Source of the DNA: Aureococcus anophagefferens
Lineage: Eukaryota > Sar > Pelagophyceae > Pelagomonadales > Pelagomonadaceae
Assembly (NCBI RefSeq): GCF_000186865.1
Contig: NW_008705568.1
Location: 1,587,506-1,651,505 of the forward strand
Direction of reading: 5' to 3'
DNA length: 64,000 nucleotides
Part shown: piece by piece, positions 10,601 through 21,505 of the stretch
Layout of the letters: each line of letters opens with the position of its first letter
Numbering within the stretch: position 1 is the stretch's first letter
Translations under genes and position numbers: made by a program
The notes under the pieces: generated by a model
Databases searched by the model: none
Told to the model about the DNA's origin: nothing
What the model saw: the letters and a program-made list of their open reading frames with translations, nothing else

Positions 10601-13600
10601 CGCCGCGGGGCCCGCGGCAGAGCGCGCGGACGACGTCCTCGGCCGACGCGCAGCCGAGGACCCTGGACGCGTCGACGGGCCGCCCGAGCGCGCGCTCGAG
10701 GTCGTCGACGAACTTCTTCGCGTCGCGCCAGCGCAGCGCGGCGACGTCGCCCTCGAAGTCGCGAAGGTCGACGCCCGCGCCGTGCGCCGCGTCCTTGAGC
10801 GCCGCGAGCGCCGCCTCCGGGTCCGGCCCGTCGCCCGAGGACGCCTCGTCGTCGTCGTCGCTGTCGGCGGAGTCTCCAACGTGCTTCGGGCAGAGGCCCG
10901 CGACGTCGCCGAGCGTCGCCGCGCCTAAAACGTCGACGACGGAGAGCCGCGCGCCCGTCGCCGTGTTCACGTCCCGGACGATGGCCATGACCTCGAGGGA
11001 ATCGAGGGCCAGGGAGCCGAGGGGCGTCGCGGCGGAGAGGGCGCCGCTCTCCGTCGTGTGCGCGGCGACGACGCGGAGGACCTCCGCGGCCGCGTCGACG
11101 GCCTCGCGCTTCTCCTTCTTCGGCTTCCGCGGGGGCGCGCCCACCCCCAACTCGGCGCAGGTCGCCGCGAGGTGCGGCGCCGCCGCCGCACCTTTGGCGA
11201 GCATGTCGAAGTCGAAGCGGACGACGGCGACCTCCGCGAGGCCCGATTCCAAAGCCGCGGACTTGGCGAGGGCAAAATCCAGGCAGTTCAAGGCCTCGTC
11301 CGCGAGCAGGGGCGCGAAGGGCGCGGCCTCGGAGCCGCCGCCCTGGTTCTTCGCGCCGCTCGCCATGCCGTGGCCGGCCCAGGGGCCCCACTGGACGGCC
11401 ACGGAGCACCGCGGGCCGCCGACCCGCGCCTTCCGGAACGCGGCGAGCGCGTCGAGGCCGCCGTTCGCCGCGCCGTAGTCCGTCTGCCCCGCGTTGCCGA
11501 GGAGGGCCGTCACGGACGAGTAGGCGCAGTCGACGGCGAGGGGCCCGAGCCCCGCGGCCGCGCGCGCGGCCTCGACGGCCGCCGCGAGGCGCAGCGCGCC
11601 GCCCGTCTTGGGGTCCGCCGTCGCCGCCAGGCTCTTCGCGTCGCGCGTGCGCAGCGCGCCGTCGCGGGCCACGCCCGCGCAGTGGAAGAGGGCGGCGACC
11701 TCGGCGCCGCGCTTCTCCGCGAAGGCCGCGACGGCGCGCCCGTCGCAGACGTCGCAGGGGATCACTTCGACGGACGCGCCGCGCGTCGCCGCCTCGGCGT
11801 CGAGCGCCCGCTTCAGCGGCGCGTCCGCGGCGCGGACGGCGCCGCTCCGCGACAGGAGGAAGACGGCCTTGCAGCCGCGGCGCACCGCGTGCTCCGCTGC
11901 CATCAAACCGAGCGCGCCCGTGCCGCCGGAGACCGCGAGGCCGCCGGCCGCGAGGAGCTGGGACGCCTTCTCGCCGTCCGCGCGCGCGTTCGCGCCCGCC
12001 GCGGGCACGACGCGCCGCGCGAAGGCGTCGGCGCCGACGACGCGGCAGTCGTCGCCGACGTCGCTCGCGATCGCGAGCGCCAGCGCGACCTTGGGCTCAA
12101 AGTCCTTGCCGAGCTCGAGCGTCCGCAGCGCGACGGGCGACGCCACGAGGTCCGCCTCGCGCCGCGCGGACCGGAGCAGCCCCCGCGCGGCGCCGCCGGC
12201 GACGGCCTCGGCGCGCGAGCTCGCCGCGGTCGCCTCGGGCGTCACGACGACGAAGCGCTTCGGGGCCGCGCCGCGCGGCGCGCCGAGCGCGACCTTGAGG
12301 GCGGCCTGGAGCCGCGCGGCGACGGCGGCGGCGTGGGCCGCGTCGGCGTCCGCGGCCGCGACGGCCCGGGCGACGTCCGCGGCCGCGGTCCGCGGCGCGG
12401 CGCCGAGGAGCCGCGATGTCTCCGTCGTCGCCGCGGCCGCGGTCGTCGCCGCCGCCGCGGGCGCCGCGGCGTCGGAGAAGCCCGCGCAGAAGACGACGAC
12501 GTCCCAGGTCTGGGCCACGGCGGCGCAGGCCGACAGGGGCATCTCCGTGAGCCGGCGGTCGTCGCCGAGCTGCCGCTTGAGCGCGGCGCAGAGCTTCGCC
12601 GACCCCGGCGTCGCGTCCCGCAGGACGAGCACGTGCGTCGCCTCGGAGTTCACGGGCGCGGACCGGCGCGCCCAGTGGGCCCGGAAGAGCGCGCCCGCGG
12701 GCCGCGCGGGCGCCGCGACCGCCGCGGCGGCGCGCGGCCGCCGCGGGCCCTCCTCGAACCACGCGGGGCTCCCCGCGTAGGCCACGGCGGGCAGCGCGAC
12801 GACGGGCCCCGCCGCGTCGACGCGCTTCAGCTCCACGCCGAGGCCGTAGAGCGCCGCGAGGGCGTCGCCGACGCACGCGGGTTCGCGTCCGCGGCGCTTC
12901 GGGCCCTTGAGCGTCGGGGTAGCGCCCGTTGCAGGCCGCGCGCCGATGATGGCCGACACGTGGGGCGCGAGGTGCGCCGAGGGCCCGATCTCCGCGACGG
13001 CGACGGGCCCGTCGAAGGACGCGAGGAGCGCGGCGACCGCGGGCTGGAACCGCACGGCGCCGCGCGCCTGGGCGCACCAGTAGGCCGCGTCCGGCGGCGC
13101 GTCGAGCTCCGCGCCCGTGCACGTCGAGAAGACCTTGCAGGCCCCGGGTGCGGCCGCGCCGAGGTCCGCCGCCGCCGCCCGGAGTCGGACGAGGCAGGGG
13201 TCGACGCACGCGCTGTGGAAGCCTGTGTGGAAATCAAATCTTCAACCCGACTTCAATGTGCACGTATGCGACCGTTTCGACGCAAAGCTTTCTGCCGTGC
13301 TTCGAGAACTCGACGAGAGCAATCGATCCGTCCAAAAATCAGCCGAATCGACTTCGATCTGACCGAGATAGAGAGTTCTGAAGTTTGGTGGGGACCCACC
13401 AAGTTGATTTCCACACAGGTGGAAGCCCGTGAGGACCCGCAACTTCTTCGGCGCGCCGCTGCCGACCTTGGCGTCGGCCAAAGCAAACAACACGCCGTCG
13501 ACGGCCTCGCGGCGGCCCGACAGCGTGCAGCCGAGGCCCGAGTTGTCCGCCGCGACCTGCACGTCGCCGCGCACGTCCGCGGGGATCGCGTCCAACGCTT

Positions 13601-16600
13601 CGGCGACGGCCGCGGCGTCCGCGCGGACCGCGGCCATGGCGCCGACGCCGGCCGCCAGCGAGCTCATGGCCGCGCCGCGGCCGACGATGAGCTTGGCCGC
13701 GGCGTCGAGAGGGAGGACGCCCGCGACGCAGAAGGCCGCGACCTCGCCGAGCGAGTGGCCGACGACGGCGTCGGGCTGCTCGCGGCCGACCTCCGCGAGG
13801 ACGAGCTTCGCGAGCGCGTACTCGAAGCAGAAGAGCGCCGGCTGGGACGCCGCCGGCGACGTCAGCAGCGCCGCCGCGGCGCCGTCGTCGGCCTCGGCGG
13901 CGCCCGCGGCTGGGCCGAGCGCCGCGGTCTCGAGCGCCTCCAGCCCCCCCTCCAGCAGCGGCGCGACGGCGGCGGCCGCGGCGTCGAAGGCGCAGCGGAA
14001 GGCGGCGCAGGACTCGTACAGCGCCCGGCCCATGCCCACGTAGGCCGCGCCCTGCCCCGTGAACGCGAGGGCGAGCATCGGCGCCTTCTTCCGGTCCGCG
14101 CCGTTCGCCGGCGGCTCGTAGGACGACGCGACTTTTTCCAGCTTGGCCGCCAAAACGTCGAGGCCCTCGCCGCCGACGAGGGCCGCCGCGGACCGGTGGG
14201 GCCGCGCGCGGCGGCCGCCCTGGAGCGCGACGCGGATCTGCGCGGACCGGCGGACGGCCGCGACGCCGCACGTCGATGACGCGGCCCACGTGGCGAAGCG
14301 CTTCGCCGACTGCTTCAGGGACGCCGCCGAGTGGGCGGCCACGGGCACGAGCGCGAGGCCCGCGGGCTCGCGCGCGTTGTCCGTTTCCTCTTCGGAAACC
14401 GCCGCGCGCGTCACGGCGACGTGGCCGAGCGCGCCGCCGAAGCCGAAGCTCGACACGCCCGCCGTCGTCTTCGCGCCGAGATCCTCGGCGGCGGCGAGCA
14501 CGGTCACGTTGAGCTTCGCCCAGTTCACGTGCGCGTTGGGCGTGCGGAAGTGGAGGCTCCGCGGCGCCGTGGCGTGCTTCAGTGTGAGCGCCGCCTTCGC
14601 CAAACCCGCGAGGCCGCTGCAGCCCTCGAGGTGGCCGATGGACGCCTTGATGGACGCGCAGCGCAGCGTCGCGCCGGCCCCCAGATCCGCGCCGCCGAGC
14701 GCGCCGAGCTCGATGGGGTCGCCGAGCCGCGTGCCCGTGCCGTGCGCCTCGATGACCGCGACGGTCGCGCGCGCGGCCGCGGCGTCCGCGGCGGAAAAGT
14801 CGGCGTAGGCCGCGGCGAGGACGGCGCCCTGGGCCGCCGGGTTCGGCGCCGTGAGGCCGTTGGACCGGCCGTCCTGGCCGACGCCGACGCCGCCGATTTG
14901 GCAGATCGCGCGGCCCCGGCTCGCGTCCGCGCACTCCAAGAGCACGACGCCGACGCCCTCGCCGCGCACGTAGCCGTCGGCGGCGTCGTCGCCGAAGCGG
15001 CAGCGGAACGTCGGGCTCAGCATGCCCGCGGCCGTGAACGCGCAGGACCAGTGGGGCTGGAGCTGCACGTTCGCGCCCCCGACCAACGCCGCGCCGCACT
15101 CGCGCGCGTCGAGCGAGTGGCGCGCGACGGAGACGCAGGTCAACGAGCTCGAGCAGGCCGTGTTCAGCGCCACGGACGGGCCCCGGAGGTCGAAGAGGTA
15201 GGACACGCGGTTCGGCCCCACGCAGCCGTGCCAGCCCGTGCCGCAGTACGCGTCCGTACTCGCCGCGCCCTCGTCGACGGCGCGCTGGTGGAGGTAGGCG
15301 TAGTCGCTCGTCTCGATGGCCGCGAAGACGCCGACGTCCTCGCCGTCGCCCCCGGGCGGCGCGGGCGTCGCGCGCCGCTCGCCGAGCTCCAAGGCCTCCG
15401 CGCAGCACTCGAGCACGAGGCGCTGCTGCGGGTCCATGGCCGTCGCCTCGGCGGCGGAGATCCCGAAGGCGACGCGGTCGAAGCCGCGCACCGTGAGGGC
15501 GCTCAGGTACGCGCTCGGCCGCCCGTTGTGGGGCCGGTCGCCCGGGACGTCGTCGAGGACCGCGTCCTTCTCCGCGATGAGGTTCGCCCAGAGCGCCTCG
15601 GGCGAGTTCGCGTCGCCGGGCAGGCGCAGGGCCAGCGACGAGAGCTGCAGGCTCCGGCGGGGCCGCGCGGGCGGCGCCGCGGGCGCGGCGCGCGGCGCCG
15701 CGGCCGCGGGCGCCGCCGAGAGGACGAGCTCCGAGACCACGTGCGCGCAGACGCCGCCGATGCTCACGTGCTCGAAGACCATCGTCGGCGAGAAGTCCTC
15801 GTCGAGCTCCTCGTGAGGAAGTTGACCATCTCCACGGTGTGCATCGACGACAGGCCGATCGCCGTCACGGGCTCGTCGCGGTCGAGGGACGCCGCGTCGA
15901 CGCCCATCATCTCGGCGACGTGCGCCGCGACGCGCGACGCGAGCAGGCCCGCCCGCGCCGCCGCCGGCGCCGCCGCGAGCTCCCGGAGGAGCGCGGGGCC
16001 CGAGGCGGCCGCGGCCGCGGGCGCCGCCGCCGAGAAGACGAGCTCCGAGACGACGTGCGCGCAGACGCCGCCGATGCTCACGTGCTCGAAGACCATCGTC
16101 GGCGAGAAGTCCTCGTCGAGCTCCTCGTTGAGGAAGTTGACCATCTCCACGGTGTGCATCGACGACAGGCCGATCGCCGTCACGGGCTCGTCGCGGTCGA
16201 GGGACGCCGCGTCGACGCCCATCATCTCGGCGACGTGCGCCGCGACGCGCGACGCGAGCATCGCCGCGCGGTCCGCCGGCGCGGCCGCCGCGAGCTCCCC
16301 GAGGAGGCCCGCGGCGGGAGGGGCCGCGGCGGGCGCGGCGGGCGCGGCCGCGAGGCGTCCGGCGAGCGGGTGCGGGCCCGCGGCGCCGCGGCGCTTCGCG
16401 TACTGGGCCCAGTCCGCGGGAAGCACGGCCGCGTGGCACTGCGTCCGGCCCGCGACCTGCGAGAGCGCCGCGAGCGCCTGGAAGCCGCCGTCGAGGGGCA
16501 CGAAGCGCATGCCCGTCGACTTGACGTGGGCCTCGAAGCCCGACCCGAAGCGGTGCGCCATGCCCGCGTCGGCCCAGGTGCCCCAGGACACGGCGAGGGC

Positions 16601-19600
16601 CGGGAGGCCCGCGCGCGCGCGCGCGGCGGCCAGGCCGTCCTGGAACGCGTTCGCGGCGCCGTAGTGCGTGAGCTCGCGCGAGCCCAGGAGGCCGTAGATG
16701 GACGAGAAGAGCACGAAGGTGTCGACGGGCGTCTTCAGGGACGCGGCGTGGAGGTGCAGCGAGCCGTCGACCTTGGGCTTGAGCACGTCCGCGAAGCGGT
16801 CCCAGTTCAGCGCCGGCGCGGCGCCGTCGTCGACGACGCCCGCGAGGTGCCAGACGCGGAGCTTCGTCGCCGGCGTCGGCTTGAGGGCCGCGCCGCGCGC
16901 GAGGAGCGCCTCGGCGCCGGACGCGAGCGACACGTCGGCCTGCTCGACGACGACGGTCGCGCCCGTGTCGCTCGCGAGCTTCGCGAGCTTCGCGGCGAGC
17001 TCCGGGCTCGGCGCGCGGCGCGACGCGAGGACGAGCGTCGCGGCCTTGCCGCCGGCGGCCGCGAGCTTCGCGGCCCACTCGACGCCGAGGCCCCCCGTGC
17101 CGCCGGAGACGACGTGCACGCCCGCGGCGACGTCCGCGTCGACGACGGGCCCGCCCTCGAGGAGCCGCGGCACGGGCAGGGGCGCGAGCCGGGGCGCCTT
17201 GCGCGCGCGCTTGCGCCAGGCGGATTCGGCGCGCGACGCCGGTGGCGCCGCGCCGAGCTCCCGGAGGAGGAACGCGGCGTCGCGCTCGCGGCTCGGCTCG
17301 CACGGGCAGAGGTCGACGACGCGGAAGCCGAGCTTGGGCATCTCGGCGGCCGCGGACCGGACCATGCCCCAGACGGCGCAGGACGCGAGCGCGGCGTCGG
17401 GCGCCGTCGCCTCGACGCCGTCGAGGGACGCGTCGTCCGCGGCGCCGCGCGTCGCGACGACGACGCGCGGCGCGTCGTCGCACTCGTCGAGGGCCTGGAG
17501 GAGCGCGAGGAGCGTCTTGAGCGCGGCCTTGGTGGCGCCGGCGACGTCGTCGCCGAGCGCGGCGCCCGCGCCGAGCGCCGTGAGGCACACGACGCCCGCG
17601 ACGTCCTCGCCGCTCTCCTCCAGCGCGCACGCGACGCGCGCCTTCTCCTGCTCGAGCGTCGCGCCCGCCGGGGCGGGGGGCAGGATGGCCGCGGTCGCGC
17701 CGGTCATCTTCGCGGCGAGTTCCTGGGCGACGCCCGTGCCGTCGTCGAGGAGGACCCAGAAGCCCTCGACGGCCGCCGCGGCCTCCGCGGCGAGGGGCGC
17801 GTCGACCCAGGTCACGCCGTAGACGTGGTCCGCGATGCCCGACGGGGGCTGGGCCGCCTGCTTGCGGCTCGCGCGCGCGGCCTTGCGCTCCTCGGCGAGC
17901 TTCGCGTCGCGCTTCTTGAGCGCGGCCTTGGCGACCTTGCCCGAGCCCGTCATGGGCAGGTCGGCCCGGGCCATGAACTCGATGGACGACGGCACCTTGA
18001 AGTCCGCGAGCTTGGCCGCGGCGTGGCGCCGGAGCGCCGCCGCCGTGAGGGACTCGTCCTGCTTGACGACGACGGCCTTGACGCGCTCGCCCATGGCGTC
18101 GTCGGGCATGCCGTAGACCGTCGCGAGCTTGACCCCCGGGTGGTCGTTGAGCACGCGCTCGACCTCGACGCAGTAGACGTTCTCCGAGCCGACGAGGATC
18201 ATGTCCTTGGCGCGGTCCGTGATCGTGAGGTAGTTCATCTCGTTGACCTTGGCGAGGTCGCCCGTGCGGAACCAGCCGTCCGGCGTGATGGCCTCGGCCG
18301 TCGCCTTGGCGTTGTTGTTGTAGCCGGAGAAGAGCGTCGGCCCGCGGATCCAGACCTCGCCGACGCCGCCGGAGCCCGGCGCGACGTCGACGGCGTCCGC
18401 GTCGGCCTCGAGGGGCTTCTCCATGGTCGGCACGTTGGACCCGTCGCGCGCGCCGACGACGCGGACCTCGAGGAGGCCGAAGGGGCGGCCGGACGTCGTG
18501 ATGAGGTCGAGGGTCTTCGCCGGGCCGACGCGGTCGCGCGTCGCCTCGTCGACGAGGGACATGGAGATCTTCCCGCAGCACTCCGTCATGCCGTAGGACA
18601 GGAAGAACTCGCAGTCGAAGGTCGCGAGCGCGTTCAGGACCGTCGCGGCCGAGAGCGGCGCGCCGCCGCAGGAGAGCATCTCGAGCGACGACGCGTCCGC
18701 CTTTCCGACGGCCGGGTCCGCGAGGAGCAGCGTGACCATGGTCGAGGCCACGTTGCTCACGGTGACGCGGTGGTCGCGGAGCGCGTCGAAGACCGGCGCG
18801 GCGGCGAACGCGGGCACCGTGACGTGCGTGCCGGCGACCCAGGTGACGGCGAAGATCGCGTAGGCGTCGACGAGGTGGAACATGGGCGCGCAGTGGAGCC
18901 AGACGTCGGCGCGCTTGATGCGGTGCTCGACCATGCAGCCCAGGGCGTGGAGCAGCACGGTCTCGCGGCTGAGGACGACGCCCTTGGGGCGGCCCGACGT
19001 GCCCGACGTGTAGTACATCTCCGCACCCGCGGAGCCCAGGAGCGCTTTGGCGTCCTCGGGCCGCTCGACGACGGGGCCGTCGGCGACGATGGTCTCGTAG
19101 AGAGAGGTCGGCACGTCCAGGTCCGCGGCGGCTTTCTGCAGCACGTCGGTCCAGACGACGGCGCGGATTTTAGAGTAGCGTTGCAGCGCCTCTCGGACGA
19201 GGCCCGCGTAGCTCGTGTCCGCGACGAGGACCTCGCAGTCCGCGCCCTCGAGGCAGTAGGCGAGCTCGTCGGGCGAGAGGCGCGGGTTCAGGTTCAGCGC
19301 GACGCAGCCGGCCCAGCCGGCGATGGCGTAGTGGCACTCGATCGCGGGCGCGCAGTTGGGCGTCATGAGGCCGACGCGCGCGCCGGCGCTCGCGCCGCCC
19401 GCGGACCGGAGCCAGGCGCCGAGGCGGCTCGCGCGCGCGAGGACGGCGGCGTAGGACAGGGACGTGCTCGTGGCGAGGTCGTGGAGCGCGACGTCGTCGC
19501 CGCGGGCCGCGGCCGCGGCCTCGAGCGGCGCCCACATGTCGCAGCCGACCTCGCCGGACCGGCGCAGGGCGAGCTGCTCGGCGGCGAAGGTCGTGTCGCC

Positions 19601-19783
19601 CTTGCGCGCCGGCGGCACGGACACCGCGTCGGCCGCCGGGACGGGCAGCCCCGCCCACATGGCCGCCTGCGTGGCGGCGGCGGGCTGCTGCGACGGCGTG
19701 CGCGACGAGGCGCGCGTCTTCTTGCTTTGCGGGTTGGCCGGCGTGCTGTTCTGCCAGCGCGCGGCCTGGCTTTCGTGTCTCAT
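7659..19783 (-). CDS. Giant modular polyketide synthase fused to a Pls-like membrane/hexapeptide tail
   Basis: One gene read from about 19783 (MRHESQAARW; 19876 is also possible) to the stop at 7659, about 3,970 residues, with one introner (13223-13426) and one apparent base loss near 15818. Domain order: acyl-CoA/AMP ligase (MYYTSGTSGRPKGVV, WFRTGDLAKVNEMNYLT, SGKVAKAAL; about 19600-17900); KR1 (VSGGTGGLG, HYGAANAFQ); two near-identical ACPs (about 16265-15720, IGLSSMHTVEM); KS (LNTACSSSL, EAHGTGTRLGD, KASIGHLEG); AT (VVGHSLGEVAAF); KR2 (VSGGTGALG, DYGAANGG); ACP3 (ALDSLEVMAIV), a degenerate carrier, ACP4 (DLDSLEVMAIV). From about 10240 down follow membrane segments and three hexapeptide-repeat blocks, each opening like ALGARIG/LLGAKIA. 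I saw no DH, ER or thioesterase. It likely loads a fatty acid, extends and ketoreduces it; the product is unknown. Confidence 0.9.
13223..13426 (-). mobile_element. Introner element, family 2, GC-AG intron inside the PKS acyltransferase domain
   Basis: The target duplication is GCTTCCAC on the gene strand (plus copies at 13215-13222 and 13419-13426). The 196-bp element has near-perfect 15-bp terminal repeats CTGTGTGGAAATCAA. The gene-strand intron opens with the GC of the duplication and ends TTCCACACAG. Splicing joins ...LRVLTG to FHSACVDP, restoring the AT domain. The element runs in the sense of the gene. Internally it has a near-palindrome TTGGTGGGTCCCCACCAA, and a core GGCTGATTTTTGGACG shared with family 1. 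Confidence 0.94.
15725..16270 (-). repeat. Tandem duplication of an ACP-coding unit, with a 1-base difference that shifts the frame
   Basis: Two copies of an acyl-carrier unit (roughly 16040-16270 and 15725-15955) are almost identical in DNA. Both encode SRVAAHVAEMMGVDAASLD, then EPVTAIGLSSMHTVEMVNFL. After NFL the upstream copy reads NEELDEDFSPTMVFEH. In the second copy one base is missing at about 15818, so its frame diverges there, while the expected EELDEDFSPTMVFEH continues in the neighbouring frame and on into the KS. Total gene length minus the introner is one base short of whole codons, which agrees with a single lost base. Confidence 0.88.
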
Positions 19784-20058
19784 TGTGCTGTCGCGCGCTC
19801 GAGCTGGTGGACCAGGTCGAGGTGTGCGCACAGCAATAGTGTATTTCGAAGCTTCGGGCGTGGGCTTTGACGTCATGGGGAAAGGTCGGCTGATATGCTC
19901 GCGGAGTTCTCATTACATCATGTTTCTCGGGCAGCCTCCCGGCTCGCTCGCCGCGCCGTCTCGGGCAGCCACGACTCGGGCGGGTCGGCCTCCGCGTAGA
20001 CGCGGGTCCACTTGACGCCGTCGTCCGAGACGTCGAGTGACTCGGGCAGCTCGCGGCC

Positions 20059-20604
20059 ATGGAGTACTGGAACAGCTTCCAGGCCGAGGCGAACAAGCTC
20101 GCCGACCAGGCGAATGCGCGCTACGAAACCGCCGTCGCCGGCAAGAAGCTGCTCGACGACGGCGGCCCGCCCATGGAGCAGAAGCTCGTCGCCAAGGCCG
20201 CGGCGCGGCGCTGCGTGCAGAGCGCCGTCGTCGCCACGTCCCAGATCGACGACGTCATCGGCCAGTACACGGAGCTCCTCAAGGAGCTCAACGTCTGCGC
20301 GACGAACACGGCCATGACCGCCGTGGAGCGCGCGGAGTTCGCGGCGCTGCGGACTTCGTACGTCGACGCTTTGTCGTCGTTCCAGCACGCGCGCGCGGCG
20401 CTCTCGCAATGCCCGCCGCCGGGCATCTTGTCCATCTCGCCGCAGGAGGACGACGCCATCTCCATCTTATGGGCCCAGGGCAAGGCGCAGACCGCGTTGG
20501 AGCACGCGAAGCAGGTCAGCGACGAGGCCGTGTCCGCCATGCCCGTCGCGACGCCCGTCGCGACGCCCGTGGCGAAGCCCGGCGAGGACGAGCGGGAGGT
20601 CTAA
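20059..20604 (+). CDS. Hypothetical helical protein, 181 residues
   Basis: A complete ORF from the ATG at 20059 (MEYWNSFQAEANKLADQAN). It is almost entirely helix-forming, rich in Ala/Glu/Lys, with six Cys, no signal peptide and no membrane segment. It ends in a short repeat, PVATPVATPVAKPGEDE. I do not recognise the family. The amphipathic helical character could suit a trafficking or scaffold protein, but nothing in the sequence proves this. It is divergent from the PKS gene; the 275 bp between (19784-20058) probably contain both promoters but show no clear motif. Confidence 0.6.
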   Translation: MEYWNSFQAEANKLADQANARYETAVAGKKLLDDGGPPMEQKLVAKAAARRCVQSAVVATSQIDDVIGQYTELLKELNVCATNTAMTAVERAEFAALRTSYVDALSSFQHARAALSQCPPPGILSISPQEDDAISILWAQGKAQTALEHAKQVSDEAVSAMPVATPVATPVAKPGEDEREV

Positions 20605-20828
20605 GGTGGGTGGGCCTATTCGAGGCGCGTTCTTTCTTTTAAAGACCGTACGGGCATCCGACGTGGCATATGCATCGGCCGCTGCAACTTGTCGACGCCG
20701 CCGCCGGCGTGGACCATCTGACCGCGCCCGACCGGCGGGTTTCTTGAACATTACATTGTAGTTCAACTTGCATTTGGTCGGAAGACACAAGAATCGAGCA
20801 TGACGTCGTCGCACTGAATCTCGGCAGC

Positions 20829-21449
20829 ATGTGCGCGGGCCAGTTCGAGTTTGCAATGAACGACGTGCTCTGCAGCGAAGACGTCGAAGCGCGCAGCGAA
20901 GTCGCAAAGGCACCGCCGTACAAAGCCACGCCGGACGCCGCGGAGCTTTCGCTCGCCGTCGCCGTCGCGTTCGGCACGGCCTGGCTCTGGCGCGGCATCT
21001 GGCTCTGCATCGACGACATCCTCTTCCCGGACTCGCGCTGGCGGTCGGCGACGGCGGGCCTCGGCATCGGCGTCGCGCTGTATCTCGCGCTCGCGTGGCT
21101 GCGGCCGCGCGGCGCGGCCGCGGCGCTCCGGCGCCCGGGCCTTGCCTGGTTTCTCGACGCGTGTTACAGCTACGTCGGCGTCTGGGTCAGCGTCCTGGTC
21201 TGGCGCGGCTTCTGGTACCTCGGCGACGGCCTCTTCGCGCGCGACGCGGCGGTCTCGCACGCGTGCGGGTTTTTCGCGCTCCTGGGCTTCGGCGCGCTGC
21301 GGTCCGCGTGCGCGGCGCCCATGTTCTTGGTCGCCGACGCCGCGCCGCCGCTCTTCTCCGCGCTGGCCTGGGACGACCTCGCCGCCTTCGACCCGCGGCG
21401 GCGGCTCGCGCCGCCTCCGACGGACGCGCGGTCGCCGAATGGAGCCTAG
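20829..21449 (+). CDS. Multi-pass membrane protein, possibly Fuseless-like
   Basis: 206 residues from the ATG at 20829 with about five hydrophobic segments. Two of them share a pattern: LWRGIWLCIDDILFPDSRWR and VWRGFWYLGDGLFARD (W-R-G-x-W followed by Asp). A repeated WRG-x-W...D motif with Gly-rich helices resembles the animal/protist Fuseless membrane family. I give this only as a lead. The N-terminus is not a classical signal peptide; the C-terminus is polar. It converges on the PI4-kinase gene with a 56-bp gap. Confidence 0.6.
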   Translation: MCAGQFEFAMNDVLCSEDVEARSEVAKAPPYKATPDAAELSLAVAVAFGTAWLWRGIWLCIDDILFPDSRWRSATAGLGIGVALYLALAWLRPRGAAAALRRPGLAWFLDACYSYVGVWVSVLVWRGFWYLGDGLFARDAAVSHACGFFALLGFGALRSACAAPMFLVADAAPPLFSALAWDDLAAFDPRRRLAPPPTDARSPNGA

Positions 21450-21505
21450 AGAGCGCCGGTTGAGCGTACTACTAGAAGTACTAGGTAGCGGACGAAGCGT
21501 TAGTT

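Noticed and set aside
13390..13410. GGTGGG/CCCACC near-palindrome as a transcription terminator or attachment site
   Set aside because: It lies inside the family-2 introner within a gene and recurs with the element.
7659..19783. PKS as bacterial contamination or a very recent bacterial transfer
   Set aside because: It contains a spliceable introner of the host, its GC content matches neighbours, and there are no bacterial operon features nearby.
15839..19870. 1,343-residue plus-strand frame opposite the PKS
   Set aside because: Composition is almost all Arg, Ala, Gly, Glu and Val; an antisense shadow in GC-rich DNA.
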